A stretch of DNA of 64,000 nt. It comes from an uncultured Lachnospiraceae bacterium. Its GTDB lineage: Bacteria; Bacillota; Clostridia; Lachnospirales; Lachnospiraceae. Shown piece by piece: positions 18,027 through 27,595 of the stretch. The stretch spans positions 5,058 through 69,057 of the forward strand of contig CAJKGK010000020.1 of NCBI GenBank assembly GCA_905199445.1, given 5' to 3'. Position 1 is the first letter of the stretch. Each line of letters starts with the position of its first letter. The notes under the pieces are model-generated. The model had not been told where the DNA came from and searched no databases. It worked only from the letters and a program-made list of their open reading frames with translations. Made by a program: the position numbers and the translations under genes.

Positions 18027-19595
18027 ATGAATAAAAAATGGTTATCGATTTTATTAGGAACTTTAATGGTTGGAACTTCTTTAGCCGGCTGCAGCCAGGG
18101 CGGCAGCGATTCTGCAGAACCACCGGCCTCCGGTGATGATGGCACGGCCGGTACTCAGGCTGCGGTTAATTTTGATGAGGAACCTTACGAAGCCACCTTT
18201 ATGTACTGGGCCGCCAATGACGCCAGAGATCTGGCGTCGGTACAGGAAGCATTCAACGAACTGACCATGGAACAGCTGAATATGAAAGTTAATCTGATGC
18301 CTATAACCTTTGGTACTTATACACAGCAGATTCAGATGGTCCTTTCCTCTGATGACAAACTTGATATTTTCCCATTCTGGGCTTCCAATATGGGCAGTTA
18401 TATCGATTCAGACTATATCATTGATCTGGGTGAATATATGGATACTTATGGTCAGGATATGGTGGATATCATCGGTATGGATGATATTATGTGCTGCAGT
18501 ATTGACGGATTTATCGGCGGTGTGCCTACAATGCATGAACGAACAAATCCTGTAACCATTGTCCTTCGGACAGATCTCCTGGAAGAAGCCGGATTTACGG
18601 CCGACGACATTAAAACAGTGGATGATTTGACCGCGGTTTATGAAAAGGTTTCTCAGCTGCACCCGGATATGCTTATGTTCGGCGGCGCCAATACGCTGAC
18701 CTGGCCCATGATTGTCAGCAATGCCATTCTGGACCCTTTAGGCGGCGGATTGTTTGGTGTCCTTATGGACTACGGACAGACAACGGAAATTGTCAACTGG
18801 TATGAAACAGAAGAATACATGGATGCATGTCAACTGATGCATGACTGGTACGAAAAAGGCTATGTCTCTGCAGATCAGGCAACCTGCACCGATGCGGGTG
18901 AAGCACTGATGCGGGCAGGAAATCTCTTCTCTTTCCTTACCTCCGGAAAACCAAATACCAAGGCCGAAAAAGACTCTATGACCGGTTATGACACAACCTG
19001 TATCAATCTTACACCGGATGCCTGCTATACAACCGTTACCAACGCCGTATTGTACGGTATTTCCACCAACTCTGAAGATCCCGAAAAAGCGATGATGCTT
19101 CTCAACTGGATTTATAAAACAAAAGAAGCCAATGACCTGATTAACTGGGGTATTCAGGATAAAGACTATGTTGTCCTGGAAGACGGCACCATCGATTATC
19201 CGGAAGGTATTACAGCCGAAAATGTAGGCTATCACCAGGACTATGGCTGGGCACTGCCAAATCAGTACAACAGTTATGTATGGACAGGCAATGATGCCAA
19301 TGTATGGGATCAGTATCAGGATGTCCGGGATAATGCCATTAAGTCCAGCGCCTATGGCTTGTTTTTTGATACAACACCCGTACTCAATGAAATATCCGCA
19401 CTGACAGCTGTTTCTGACCAGTATGCCACAACCATTGCCTCCGGTTCCGTGGATCCCGAAACCGCCATTGCCGAATTTAACGAAAAATTATATGACGCAG
19501 GCCTTCAGGATGTCATAGATGCCAAACAGGAACAGTTAGATGCATGGCTGGCCGAACATCCCGCCGATGGTGCCCAGTCTGAAACCGCCCAATAA
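18027..19595 (+). CDS. ABC importer extracellular solute-binding lipoprotein (module 1)
   Basis: The 522-residue lipoprotein has signal and lipobox (GTSLAGCSQGG, Cys near 21) and a family 1 type sugar-binding fold of the LplA/YtcQ class, with the conserved late segment AYGLFFDTTPV and the C-terminal helix KLYDAGLQDVIDAKQEQLDAW. It captures an oligosaccharide outside the membrane for the permeases at 19617 and 20570. The frame starts at 17976, but the ATG at 18027 follows AAAGGAG by 9 nt and fits the signal peptide. No ATPase gene is present; such importers usually share a common MsmX-type ATPase, as in modules 2 and 3. Confidence 0.92.
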   Translation: MNKKWLSILLGTLMVGTSLAGCSQGGSDSAEPPASGDDGTAGTQAAVNFDEEPYEATFMYWAANDARDLASVQEAFNELTMEQLNMKVNLMPITFGTYTQQIQMVLSSDDKLDIFPFWASNMGSYIDSDYIIDLGEYMDTYGQDMVDIIGMDDIMCCSIDGFIGGVPTMHERTNPVTIVLRTDLLEEAGFTADDIKTVDDLTAVYEKVSQLHPDMLMFGGANTLTWPMIVSNAILDPLGGGLFGVLMDYGQTTEIVNWYETEEYMDACQLMHDWYEKGYVSADQATCTDAGEALMRAGNLFSFLTSGKPNTKAEKDSMTGYDTTCINLTPDACYTTVTNAVLYGISTNSEDPEKAMMLLNWIYKTKEANDLINWGIQDKDYVVLEDGTIDYPEGITAENVGYHQDYGWALPNQYNSYVWTGNDANVWDQYQDVRDNAIKSSAYGLFFDTTPVLNEISALTAVSDQYATTIASGSVDPETAIAEFNEKLYDAGLQDVIDAKQEQLDAWLAEHPADGAQSETAQ

Positions 19596-19616
19596 TAAAG
19601 TAACGGAGCTGTTATT

Positions 19617-20552
19617 ATGAAAACAAAAAAGAAAAGAGAAAAATTAACCTGGGCCAAATTTAAAACTTTCATTCCTCTTTATCTCATGCTGCTTCCTGGT
19701 CTGATTTATTTCTTTATTAATAATTATATGCCCATGACCGGAATTATCGTTGCCTTCAAAAAATACAGCAAACGTAAAGGAATTTTTGGCAGTGACTGGT
19801 GCGGCCTGGATAACTTTGAATATCTTTTTAAAAATGATGCCGGAATCATTATACGAAATACACTGCTTTACAATGTTGTTTTCATTATCCTCGGTATGGT
19901 CGTGGGCGTAACCCTGGCCATACTGATCACGGATGTTTATTCCCGTCGGGGCAAAAAGATTTACCAGAGTGCAATCCTGCTTCCGTTTCTGATTTCCATA
20001 GTCATTGTCAGCTATATTGTATTTGCTTTCCTCAGTGTGGAAAACGGAATGATTAATAACGGGATTTTAAAGCCTTTGGGCCTTGATCCCGTACAATGGT
20101 ACTCAGAGCCCAAATACTGGCCGTTTATTCTCACCTTTGTCAACCTGTGGAAAGGCTGCGGTTATGGTACATTGATTTATATTGCCGGTATTACAGGTAT
20201 TGATCCGGCCTTTTATGAAGCAGCCCGGCTGGACGGCGCCAGCCGCTGGCAACAGATCACAAAAATTACCATTCCCTGCCTTATACCGTCACTGATTACA
20301 ATGACTATGCTCAGCTTAGGGCGTATCTTCTGTTCGGATTTCGGCCTGTTCTACCAGGTACCCCAAAATTCGGGTGCCCTGTATGATGTCACACAAACCA
20401 TCGATACCTATGTATATCGGGCATTAATGGCTGCCGGAGGCATCGGACGGTCTGCAGCCGCCGGATTTTTCCAGTCCGTTGTGGGATTCGTCCTTGTCAT
20501 CAGCGCCAACGGTCTGGTTCGGAAAATCAGCCGTGAAAACGCCATGTTTTAG
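19617..20552 (+). CDS. ABC importer permease, LplB type (module 1)
   Basis: The 311-residue, six-helix permease carries the EAA loop (YEAARLDGASRWQQITKITIP) that docks the shared ATPase, and the LplB hallmarks NNYMPMTGIIVAFKKY near the N-terminus and DFGLFYQVPQNSG late. It forms the channel with the partner at 20570. SD GGAG; 21 bp after the binding-protein gene. Sugar specificity cannot be read. Confidence 0.93.
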   Translation: MKTKKKREKLTWAKFKTFIPLYLMLLPGLIYFFINNYMPMTGIIVAFKKYSKRKGIFGSDWCGLDNFEYLFKNDAGIIIRNTLLYNVVFIILGMVVGVTLAILITDVYSRRGKKIYQSAILLPFLISIVIVSYIVFAFLSVENGMINNGILKPLGLDPVQWYSEPKYWPFILTFVNLWKGCGYGTLIYIAGITGIDPAFYEAARLDGASRWQQITKITIPCLIPSLITMTMLSLGRIFCSDFGLFYQVPQNSGALYDVTQTIDTYVYRALMAAGGIGRSAAAGFFQSVVGFVLVISANGLVRKISRENAMF

Positions 20553-20569
20553 GAAAGGAGGTCTAAACA

Positions 20570-21460
20570 ATGATTCATTCAAAATCCAACCGCCGATATC
20601 AGTTTATGATTAATGTCATTCTGATTATTGTCACCATCATTATGGTTGCACCTATTATTTTACTGTTTATGTCCTCCATTTCCTCGGAAAGATCCCTGCT
20701 GGTCTATGGATATTCTTTTGTACCCAAAGAATTCAGCCTGGAGGCTTATCAGTATATTTTCAGTAACGCCCAGACCATTTTCAGAGCCTATGGAATTACC
20801 ATTCTTGTGACCATTGTGGGGACTGCCTGCAACCTGATTCTGTCATCGATGACAGCCTATGCTCTGTCTGTAAGAAAACTGCCCTTCAGAAATGTGATCA
20901 GCTTCTATATTTTCTTTACCATGCTGTTTAACGGCGGCCTGGTGCCGTCATATCTGATGTGGACAAGCATCTTTCATATTAAAAATACAATTTTTGCTCT
21001 GATCGTACCCAACTTTATGCTCAGTGCCATGAATGTGATTTTAATCCGTACATACTATTCATCCAGTATTCCGGAAGCCTTATATGAAGCCGCAAAAATT
21101 GACGGTGCTTCCTACCTTTACATCTTTAAGAAAATCGTTCTCCCCATGGGAAAACCGATTCTTGTGACCATGGGTCTGTTTTCCGGACTGGGTTACTGGA
21201 ATGACTGGACCAACGGTCTTTATTATATTAATGATGCCAAATTATACAGTATTCAGAATCTGCTCAATAAAATGATCCAGGATATTCAGGCACTTCAGGC
21301 CAATGCCTCCGCATCAGCCAGCAGTGCGATTATGCAGATTCCCACGGTCAGCGTTCGTATGGCGATTGCGTTTGTTGCACTGGTACCAATCCTTATTATT
21401 TATCCGTTTCTTCAGAAATATTTTGCCGAGGGCATTGCCCTGGGCGCAGTCAAAGGCTAA
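20570..21460 (+). CDS. ABC importer permease, YtcP type (module 1)
   Basis: The 296-residue, six-helix permease of the MalG/CUT1 group has EAA loop YEAAKIDGASYLYIFKKIVLP and the family segment GYWNDWTNGLYYI, and ends with FLQKYFAEGIALGAVKG as typical of YtcP/LplC. It pairs with the permease at 19617. AGGAGG SD; gene spacing 17 bp, same operon. Confidence 0.93.
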   Translation: MIHSKSNRRYQFMINVILIIVTIIMVAPIILLFMSSISSERSLLVYGYSFVPKEFSLEAYQYIFSNAQTIFRAYGITILVTIVGTACNLILSSMTAYALSVRKLPFRNVISFYIFFTMLFNGGLVPSYLMWTSIFHIKNTIFALIVPNFMLSAMNVILIRTYYSSSIPEALYEAAKIDGASYLYIFKKIVLPMGKPILVTMGLFSGLGYWNDWTNGLYYINDAKLYSIQNLLNKMIQDIQALQANASASASSAIMQIPTVSVRMAIAFVALVPILIIYPFLQKYFAEGIALGAVKG

Positions 21461-21510
21461 AAACACTTTTTATTGGATTGGAAAACATATTTTTAGAAAG
21501 GATTTTTATT

Positions 21511-22293
21511 ATGGCTAAATTTCAATGTAATGTAATTTCTTATGTTTTGCAAAGAACTGTTGATATTACCGTGGTCATTCCAAGTACCACAATCCCTGAA
21601 TCTATGGATCCGTCACTGACAGCGACGCATGTAGTAAAAGAAAAATACCCGGTCCTTTATCTGCTTCATGGTTATGGCAACAATCATGCCACCTGGTCCG
21701 GATATACCAACGTGGAAATGTTCGCCGAAGAACGCAACATCGCCGTTGTGATGATTTCCGGCGAAAACAAATTTTACAGGGCAATGCCCAACGGTGATGA
21801 CTTTTTCAAGTTTGTTTCCGAAGAGGTTCCGGAATTTGTGACCAATTATTTCCCGATTTCATCCAACCCCCAACACAGTTATATTGCCGGACTCTCCATG
21901 GGCGGCTACGGAGCCCTGCTGCACGGTCTGACCCATCCGGAACGATTTGCAGCTATCGGCGCCTTTTCTGCAGCTGTTATGCCAATGGGTGACCCTGAAG
22001 AAATCAAAGGTCTGACAGACGGGCCTTTGGATGTCTCCTATCTGGCTAAGCAGGCCGCTGCCGCAAAAACACCGCTGCCTCCACTGTATATATCCTGCGG
22101 CGAAGACGATTTCCTTTATAAACTCAACTCGGACTTTAAAGACATGCTTGCAGAAAATCATGTAGATGTCACCTGGGTTTCCCTGCCAGGATATACCCAT
22201 GAATGGCGGTTCTGGAATCTTCAGGTTGAACAGTTCCTTGACTGGATTCCACGAACAGACGGCTATGCCACCCAGGGAAAACGAAAAATCTGA
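21511..22293 (+). CDS. Esterase of the EstA / S-formylglutathione hydrolase-like family
   Basis: The 260-residue cytoplasmic alpha/beta hydrolase has the PF00756-type core: YLLHGYGNNHATW (oxyanion), nucleophile Ser in GLSMGGYG, Asp in CGEDDFLY and His in YTHEWRFW. Members include tributyrin, cinnamoyl and acetyl-xylan esterases. As last gene of the module 1 importer operon (50 bp after the permease) it probably removes acyl groups from imported sugars, which is inference. The ATG at 21511 with AGAAAGGA upstream is preferred over the frame's earlier ATG at 21478, which has no SD. Confidence 0.85.
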   Translation: MAKFQCNVISYVLQRTVDITVVIPSTTIPESMDPSLTATHVVKEKYPVLYLLHGYGNNHATWSGYTNVEMFAEERNIAVVMISGENKFYRAMPNGDDFFKFVSEEVPEFVTNYFPISSNPQHSYIAGLSMGGYGALLHGLTHPERFAAIGAFSAAVMPMGDPEEIKGLTDGPLDVSYLAKQAAAAKTPLPPLYISCGEDDFLYKLNSDFKDMLAENHVDVTWVSLPGYTHEWRFWNLQVEQFLDWIPRTDGYATQGKRKI

Positions 22294-22331
22294 TTCTGTA
22301 AAATCTGTTTCTGTGATTTGACCTGCAGTCT

Positions 22332-22366
22332 AAAGCAGGGGCCCCATTCACCGGGGCCCCTGCTTT
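22332..22366. terminator. Bidirectional terminator
   Basis: A perfect 14-bp GC-rich stem (AAAGCAGGGGCCCC against GGGGCCCCTGCTTT) with a 7-nt loop and TTTTTAA on the plus side, between the esterase and the convergent MATE gene. Confidence 0.9.
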
Positions 22367-23713
22367 TTAATACCCATATTTTTTTCTGTATTTTGCAAAA
22401 AATATTCCGGCAGTCATAATCGCCAGAAGTTCGGCCAGCGGATTGGCCAGCCAAATTCCCGTAACTCCCAATAAAACAGGAAGAACAAGGAGACAGACCA
22501 TCATAAACACAAACGATCTGGAAAAGGCTAATACAGCCGACACAATGCCATTATTTAAAGCTGTAAACATACCGCTGGCAAAAATATTAAAACCAATAAA
22601 TAAAAGTGCAATGCTGCATATCCGGTTTCCTGTAACCGCCAGTGCATAAACAGGATGATCCGGCCGTGTAAAAATACCGACCAAAGGCTGAGTCATCATT
22701 TGTGACAGTATAAATGCAGACACAGAGATCACACCAATAATTTTCAGACTCATCCTTATAATCTGTCTCAATTTTTCCTTGTTATTCTCCCCGTAGTAAA
22801 AGCTGATCATCGGAGCCACCCCGTAAGAATACCCACTGAATAATGAACTGACAAACATCAGGACATACATAATAATGGTAATCGCAGCAACCCCATCCTC
22901 ACCAATATATTTAAGCATGGTCCAGTTAAAAATCAATGTTGTAATTCCGGTGACAAGCGCTGTGGCCATTTCCGAGCATCCGTTGGTGACGGCTTTTTTC
23001 AAAACATCCGGCCGAAGCACCGGCTTTTCAAAATGGATCAGATTCTTTTTATTGGCAAAAACAATAAAACCGACAACAGCGGTCACCGAGTAGCCCATAC
23101 CTGTGGCAATGGCCGCTCCTGCGGTTCCCAGCCCCACAACACTGATTAACATATAATCCAGAATAATATTGCTGATCCCGCCTGCAACAGAACATATAAA
23201 GGATAGATTGGCCTTTCCGGACGCAATCAGATATAATGAAAAATTATTCATCAATAAAATAGGAATGGTAAACAGCAAATAGTGGCCCAGGTAATCTTTA
23301 CAATAATAAAGTACCTGCGGTGAAATATCCATCAAATCAAATATAAAGTTCATACATGCATAACCGACGATACACATAACGGCTCCCACCAGAATATTCA
23401 CAATGATCAGAAAGGTAAAGTCCTGTCTGGCCTCTTTCTCTTTTTTTTCACCCATCTTCTTCATGATCACAGCACTTCCCCCTGTGGCCAGCATAGTTGA
23501 AATTGCCGTCACAACCGAAATAATCGGCGCAGAAAGATTAACAGCCGACAAGGCATTAGTTCCAATCAGATTGGAGACAAACAGACCGTCAACCATTGTG
23601 TAAAAAGCCATAAACAAAGACATGGCAATCGTCGGCAGCGCAAATTTCATTATGTTTTTAAATGTTACCGGTTTCTGATAGGCATTTTCTGTCTGCATCA
23701 TTGATTTTTCCAT
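22367..23713 (-). CDS. MATE family efflux transporter (MerR-controlled)
   Basis: The 448-residue protein with about 12 hydrophobic helices has the MatE N-terminal signature (FALPTIAMSLFMAFYTMVDGLFVS). It is diverged from the copy at 8203. The upstream frame also offers GTG at 23716, but the ATG at 23713 sits 8 nt after GGGAGG. Its promoter has the 19-bp spacer of MerR-activated promoters and faces the divergent MerR gene, so it is most likely an inducible exporter for whatever that regulator binds. Confidence 0.9.
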   Translation of the reverse strand: MEKSMMQTENAYQKPVTFKNIMKFALPTIAMSLFMAFYTMVDGLFVSNLIGTNALSAVNLSAPIISVVTAISTMLATGGSAVIMKKMGEKKEKEARQDFTFLIIVNILVGAVMCIVGYACMNFIFDLMDISPQVLYYCKDYLGHYLLFTIPILLMNNFSLYLIASGKANLSFICSVAGGISNIILDYMLISVVGLGTAGAAIATGMGYSVTAVVGFIVFANKKNLIHFEKPVLRPDVLKKAVTNGCSEMATALVTGITTLIFNWTMLKYIGEDGVAAITIIMYVLMFVSSLFSGYSYGVAPMISFYYGENNKEKLRQIIRMSLKIIGVISVSAFILSQMMTQPLVGIFTRPDHPVYALAVTGNRICSIALLFIGFNIFASGMFTALNNGIVSAVLAFSRSFVFMMVCLLVLPVLLGVTGIWLANPLAELLAIMTAGIFFAKYRKKYGY

Positions 23714-23769
23714 CACATATTCCTCCCTGATTCAATCTGTTTTTCTTGTTTTTTTTCATGACATAATTT

Positions 23770-23800
23770 ATCATAATGTTTACAGTTAGTGTAAAGTCAA
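23770..23800 (-). promoter_or_regulatory. MerR-type promoter and operator of the MATE gene
   Basis: Minus-strand -35 TTGACT (23795-23800) and -10 TATGAT (23770-23775) are separated by 19 bp, too long for normal initiation. The spacer and -35 edge carry the dyad TTTACA-N5-TGTAAA (23779-23795). A stretched spacer with a centred dyad is the hallmark of promoters that MerR proteins activate by DNA distortion. Confidence 0.85.
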
Positions 23801-23817
23801 GCAGGGAGTTGAAAAAA

Positions 23818-24624
23818 ATGAAAAAAAAATCCGATTTACTGACAACCGCAGAATTTGCCCGGCTTCATGAGGTGAATAAAAGAACCCTTCACTATTATGA
23901 TGCCATCGGACTGTTTTCTCCGAACACAAAGGGCGAGAATAATTACCGATACTATGATGCCCGTCAGAGTATCGATTTCGAATATATTCGAATGCTTAAA
24001 GAACTGAATATGAGTATTGAAGAAATTCGCACCTATATGTGCAATCCCAATCCGGAAGACTTTATAAAAATTGTGGATCAAAAAACAAAAGAAATTCAGG
24101 CACAGATTCAAAAAATGAAAAAGGCCCTCACTTTACTGAAGGTCAAAAAGGAACAGCTGAGTCTGTGCAGTCAGATCCGTCATCAGAAAATCCAGATTGT
24201 CCGCCGTCCCGAAGAGAAATATCGGGTCATGCCCTTTGACCTGGACGGCGGCAATCATTTAAAATCACTATTTTCGGCAGCCAAGCAGCGCTGGGGTATT
24301 GATCAGTGCCGCATGGGAATCGGCAGCTACATATCTGTGGAAAAAGCCGCCGCCCAAAAATTTGACCAATATGACGGCATCTTTTCACCGGCACTGTCTT
24401 CCCAGCGGTCTGCTGATCTGCTTATACGTCCTCAGGGCACTTATCTTTGCGGATATCAGCGGGGCTGCTGGGACGAACTTCCGGATTTGTATGAAGAAAT
24501 GCTGTCTTATGCAGATCACCATGACCTGACCCTGACCGGATATGCCTTTGAATCCGGCATGAACGACTTCGCCATTGCCGATGACAGGGATTACATCACC
24601 CAGATTCTCATACAAATTAAATAA
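23818..24624 (+). CDS. MerR-family transcriptional regulator with effector-binding domain
   Basis: The 268-residue protein has a MerR winged helix at the N-terminus (LLTTAEFARLHEVNKRTLHYYDAIGLF), a dimerisation coiled coil near 80-125, then a C-terminal region of about 140 residues (GMGSY-type stretch, TYLCGYQRG, ending DRDYITQILIQIK) resembling GyrI/BmrR-like ligand pockets. The ATG at 23818 follows GGGAG by 9 nt and matches the family start; the frame runs back to 23776. It shares its control region with the divergent MATE gene, implying a BmrR-like drug-sensing pair. The last 8 bp overlap the convergent esterase gene. Confidence 0.87.
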   Translation: MKKKSDLLTTAEFARLHEVNKRTLHYYDAIGLFSPNTKGENNYRYYDARQSIDFEYIRMLKELNMSIEEIRTYMCNPNPEDFIKIVDQKTKEIQAQIQKMKKALTLLKVKKEQLSLCSQIRHQKIQIVRRPEEKYRVMPFDLDGGNHLKSLFSAAKQRWGIDQCRMGIGSYISVEKAAAQKFDQYDGIFSPALSSQRSADLLIRPQGTYLCGYQRGCWDELPDLYEEMLSYADHHDLTLTGYAFESGMNDFAIADDRDYITQILIQIK

Positions 24625-25534
24625 AGCCCTTTCCTTCCAGCCACTCCGCAGCCAGCATGGCCCATCTGGATGTATGTTTAAAGGAAGGTGAATCTTCACA
24701 GGCCCCGTCATAAAGACCGCCGCCGTGCGGTCCTTCCTCAAAGGTGTGAATTTCGTAAGGTACACCCTTGTTGGCCAGTTCATAGCAGAACATCAGTGCA
24801 TGACGGGGATCATCCTTATGGGTCTGAAAAACAAACATGGGCGGGCAGTCCGATTTAATATTGCGAATCACATCCGTCTGACAGGCAATGGCCTGCTGCT
24901 GACAATCATACGTGCCAACAGCGCCCCCAATGCCGGTCAACGCCATTGCTCCATATAAAATCAGTGCCGCATCCGGTCTGGAGGACACCTGCATCAGTGG
25001 ATCTTCGGCGTCTGGATCCCCATAATCAAAAAGCGTTGCCGTCAAACCGGAAAGCATACCGCCTGCCGAAAATCCACCGATCGCAATATGATGAGGATCA
25101 ATACCCAGATCATCCCCGCAAGCCCGAAGCCAACGCACCGCTGCCAGGCCATCTTTTCCGGCCTCCATACGAATCTCCGGTTTCATGTCCAATCCGGTTG
25201 CTGCAGCCTGATCTCCCATATCTGATTCTGTGTGATAATCCAAAATCGCGGCATTAAGCCCGGCCTGATGAAAATATTCGGCCACAGGTTTTGCTTCATT
25301 GGCCGATTTAAACTTAAATCCCCCACCGGCACATACAATAATCATCCCTCGTTTTTGCTCATGAACAGGCAGAATCATCAGCTGCGATGTAAAACCACCC
25401 GAAGACCGAAGCGGCACGGTCTGCCATCCCGCCTCATGAACCAGCACAAGCATTTCCTTCCATTTTTTAACCCTGTCCTGAATTAAAAATCCCCAGTCAA
25501 AATCTGTGTAATCCGGTTTTTTTGTTTCTTCCAT
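24617..25534 (-). CDS. Alpha/beta hydrolase, BD-FAE-like esterase
   Basis: The 305-residue cytoplasmic hydrolase has VCAGGGFKFKS (oxyanion loop in place of HGG), nucleophile Ser in GGFSAGGM, acid in HKDDPRH and His in GPHGGG. The arrangement matches the acetyl/feruloyl xylan esterase and isoprenylcysteine-esterase-like group, as in the lipoprotein at 5160. GGGGG SD 8 nt before the ATG. It lies just downstream of the module 2 permease operon on the same strand, but a terminator (25580-25625) separates them. The 3' end overlaps the merR gene by 8 bp convergently. Confidence 0.82.
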   Translation of the reverse strand: MEETKKPDYTDFDWGFLIQDRVKKWKEMLVLVHEAGWQTVPLRSSGGFTSQLMILPVHEQKRGMIIVCAGGGFKFKSANEAKPVAEYFHQAGLNAAILDYHTESDMGDQAAATGLDMKPEIRMEAGKDGLAAVRWLRACGDDLGIDPHHIAIGGFSAGGMLSGLTATLFDYGDPDAEDPLMQVSSRPDAALILYGAMALTGIGGAVGTYDCQQQAIACQTDVIRNIKSDCPPMFVFQTHKDDPRHALMFCYELANKGVPYEIHTFEEGPHGGGLYDGACEDSPSFKHTSRWAMLAAEWLEGKGFI

Positions 25535-25579
25535 TGTTTTTGTCCCCCTTTAATTAAAAACTAAATCTATTATAAATCA

Positions 25580-25625
25580 AAAAGCAGCGTCCCGCGTAAT
25601 TTTTTCACGCCCGAACGCTGCTTTT
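25580..25625 (-). terminator. Terminator of the module 2 importer operon
   Basis: Minus-strand AAAAGCAGCGT pairs with ACGCTGCTTTT and is followed by TTTTTGATTT, about 25 nt after the permease stop codon. Confidence 0.85.
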
Positions 25626-25650
25626 ATAACAAAATCTTTTGAAAACCAGA

Positions 25651-26538
25651 TCAGCCTTTGACACCGCCGACGACAATACCTTTGACAAAATATTTCTGGA
25701 AGAACGGATAAATACACAAAATAGGCACAACACCAATGACAGCAATCGCCATACGGATACCTACACTTGGCAAAGCCGCAGCTGCCGAACTCTGCACGGC
25801 TGCGCTCTGTCCGCTGGTCAAAAACTGTATATTTGTAATAATGGTATTTAAAATCGCCTGTATACTGAATAATTTTTCATCGGTAATATAGTAAAGGCTG
25901 TTTGTCCAGTCATTCCAGTAACCCAGGCCAACCATCAGTGCAATCGTGGCCAGCATTGGCTTTGAAAGCGGCATCACAATTTTAAATAAAATTTTATACT
26001 CACCGGCACCGTCAATTCTGGCAGCCTCCACCAGGGCATCCGGTATACTGGATGTAAAGAAAGAACGCATCATAATAATGTAGAAACCATTCATCAGTAA
26101 CCCAGGGAAAATCAGAGCCCACAATGTATTTTTTACATGAAAGGTCTGTGTCCACATCATATAACTGGGCACCAGTCCACCGTTAAACAGCATTGTAAAA
26201 AATACGAAAAATGATACGGCATATCTAAAAGGAAGCTCCTTTCTGGATAGCGGATAAGCAAAAAGAATTGTAAATAAAACACTCATCGTTGTGCCCACCA
26301 GTGTAATCAAAATCGTAATTCCATAACCTTTTAAAATCTTAGGACCACTCTGAAACAAATAAATATAAGACTCCAGGCTGAATTTTGGCGGAAAGAAATT
26401 ATACCCCTCCCGTACAAGGGTTGCCTCCTCTGTCAGAGATGAGGATACCAGCAGCAAAAATGGAGCTACAGCCACGATGACAAGTAAAATAAAAATAATA
26501 TTCAGAGCAATCTGTCCGCCCTTCTTTTTTGATCCCAT
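25651..26538 (-). CDS. ABC importer permease, YtcP type (module 2)
   Basis: The 295-residue, six-helix CUT1 permease has EAA loop VEAARIDGAGEYKILFKIVMP, segment GYWNDWTNSLYYI and C-terminus FFQKYFVKGIVVGGVKG. It is clearly paralogous to the genes at 20570 and 53109. AGGAGG SD; 11 bp after the LplB-type partner. Last gene of the module 2 operon before the terminator. Confidence 0.93.
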   Translation of the reverse strand: MGSKKKGGQIALNIIFILLVIVAVAPFLLLVSSSLTEEATLVREGYNFFPPKFSLESYIYLFQSGPKILKGYGITILITLVGTTMSVLFTILFAYPLSRKELPFRYAVSFFVFFTMLFNGGLVPSYMMWTQTFHVKNTLWALIFPGLLMNGFYIIMMRSFFTSSIPDALVEAARIDGAGEYKILFKIVMPLSKPMLATIALMVGLGYWNDWTNSLYYITDEKLFSIQAILNTIITNIQFLTSGQSAAVQSSAAAALPSVGIRMAIAVIGVVPILCIYPFFQKYFVKGIVVGGVKG

Positions 26539-26549
26539 CAGCTCACCTC

Positions 26550-27509
26550 CTAGAATAACGCATTTTCAGAATCAATCTTACGCACAACCAAATTGGCTGT
26601 CAGTACAAGGATAAAGCCCATCACCGACTGCAAAAAGCCCGCGGCCGATGCACGACCCACATCATTGAGCTGAGTCAGCGCCTTATACACAAATACATCG
26701 ATGGTATCTGTAGCCGAGGATATCAGTCCTGACCGCATCGGCACCTGATAGAACAGACCGAAATCCGAATAAAACATACGGCCAATAGCCAGAAGCACCA
26801 ACGTAATAATGGTGCCTCGAAGCCCTGGAAGGGTTACATGCCATACCTGTCTCCATACACCGGCACCGTCCACCCGGGCAGCCTCATACAGGGAGGAATC
26901 AATACTGATAACGGTTGCGTAATACATAATACTGGAATAACCAAAACCTTTCCAAAGATTCACAATGGTCAGAATAAACGGCCAGTACTTGGCCTGGGTA
27001 TACCAGCTGATGGGCTCCCCGCCAAAGCTTTCGATCATTTTGTTGATAAAACCATTTTCCTGGCTTAAAAAACCGAAAACAATATAAGAAACAACAACCA
27101 TAGAAATCAGATAAGGAATCAGAATTAAAGTCTGATATATTTTTTTATTCATATTTCCTCTCAGGAAATTCAGCATGACGGCCACAGCGACAGCCAGTAA
27201 ATTGCCAAGAACAATAAATACAAGATTATAAAGAATTGTATTTCGCATAATAATGAATGCGTCATTGGTCTTAAACAGATATGTAAAATTGCTGAGACCT
27301 GCCCACGGGCTCTCCCACATTCCCAAACTGTAGTCAAAGCGCTTAAAAGCAATGACAAGCCCGGCCATAGGAATATAATTATTAATAATCAGGTAAATGA
27401 ATCCGGGAATCATCATCGAAAAAAGTGCCAATGTCATTTTTTTTCGGCCAAGGCCGCCGGTTTTTTTCTTAACAGCAGTCTGGCCGGCTGCGGTTTTTGT
27501 TTTTGCCAT
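26550..27509 (-). CDS. ABC importer permease, LplB type (module 2)
   Basis: The 319-residue permease has a basic N-terminal tail, six helices, NNYIPMAGLVIAFKRF, EAA loop YEAARVDGAGVWRQVWHVTLP and DFGLFYQVPMRSG. Its FLSQENGF and KYWPFILTIVNLWKGFGYSSI segments are closer to module 3 (54012) than to module 1. AGAAAGGAG SD. Co-transcribed with the binding protein upstream. Confidence 0.93.
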   Translation of the reverse strand: MAKTKTAAGQTAVKKKTGGLGRKKMTLALFSMMIPGFIYLIINNYIPMAGLVIAFKRFDYSLGMWESPWAGLSNFTYLFKTNDAFIIMRNTILYNLVFIVLGNLLAVAVAVMLNFLRGNMNKKIYQTLILIPYLISMVVVSYIVFGFLSQENGFINKMIESFGGEPISWYTQAKYWPFILTIVNLWKGFGYSSIMYYATVISIDSSLYEAARVDGAGVWRQVWHVTLPGLRGTIITLVLLAIGRMFYSDFGLFYQVPMRSGLISSATDTIDVFVYKALTQLNDVGRASAAGFLQSVMGFILVLTANLVVRKIDSENALF

Positions 27510-27595
27510 AAACCTGTCTGCTCCTTTCTAAAACAGCCGTTTTCAAAGGGGTAAGCTTTAAAAACGGCTGCCTGACGTTAACTTCTAATTTAAAT

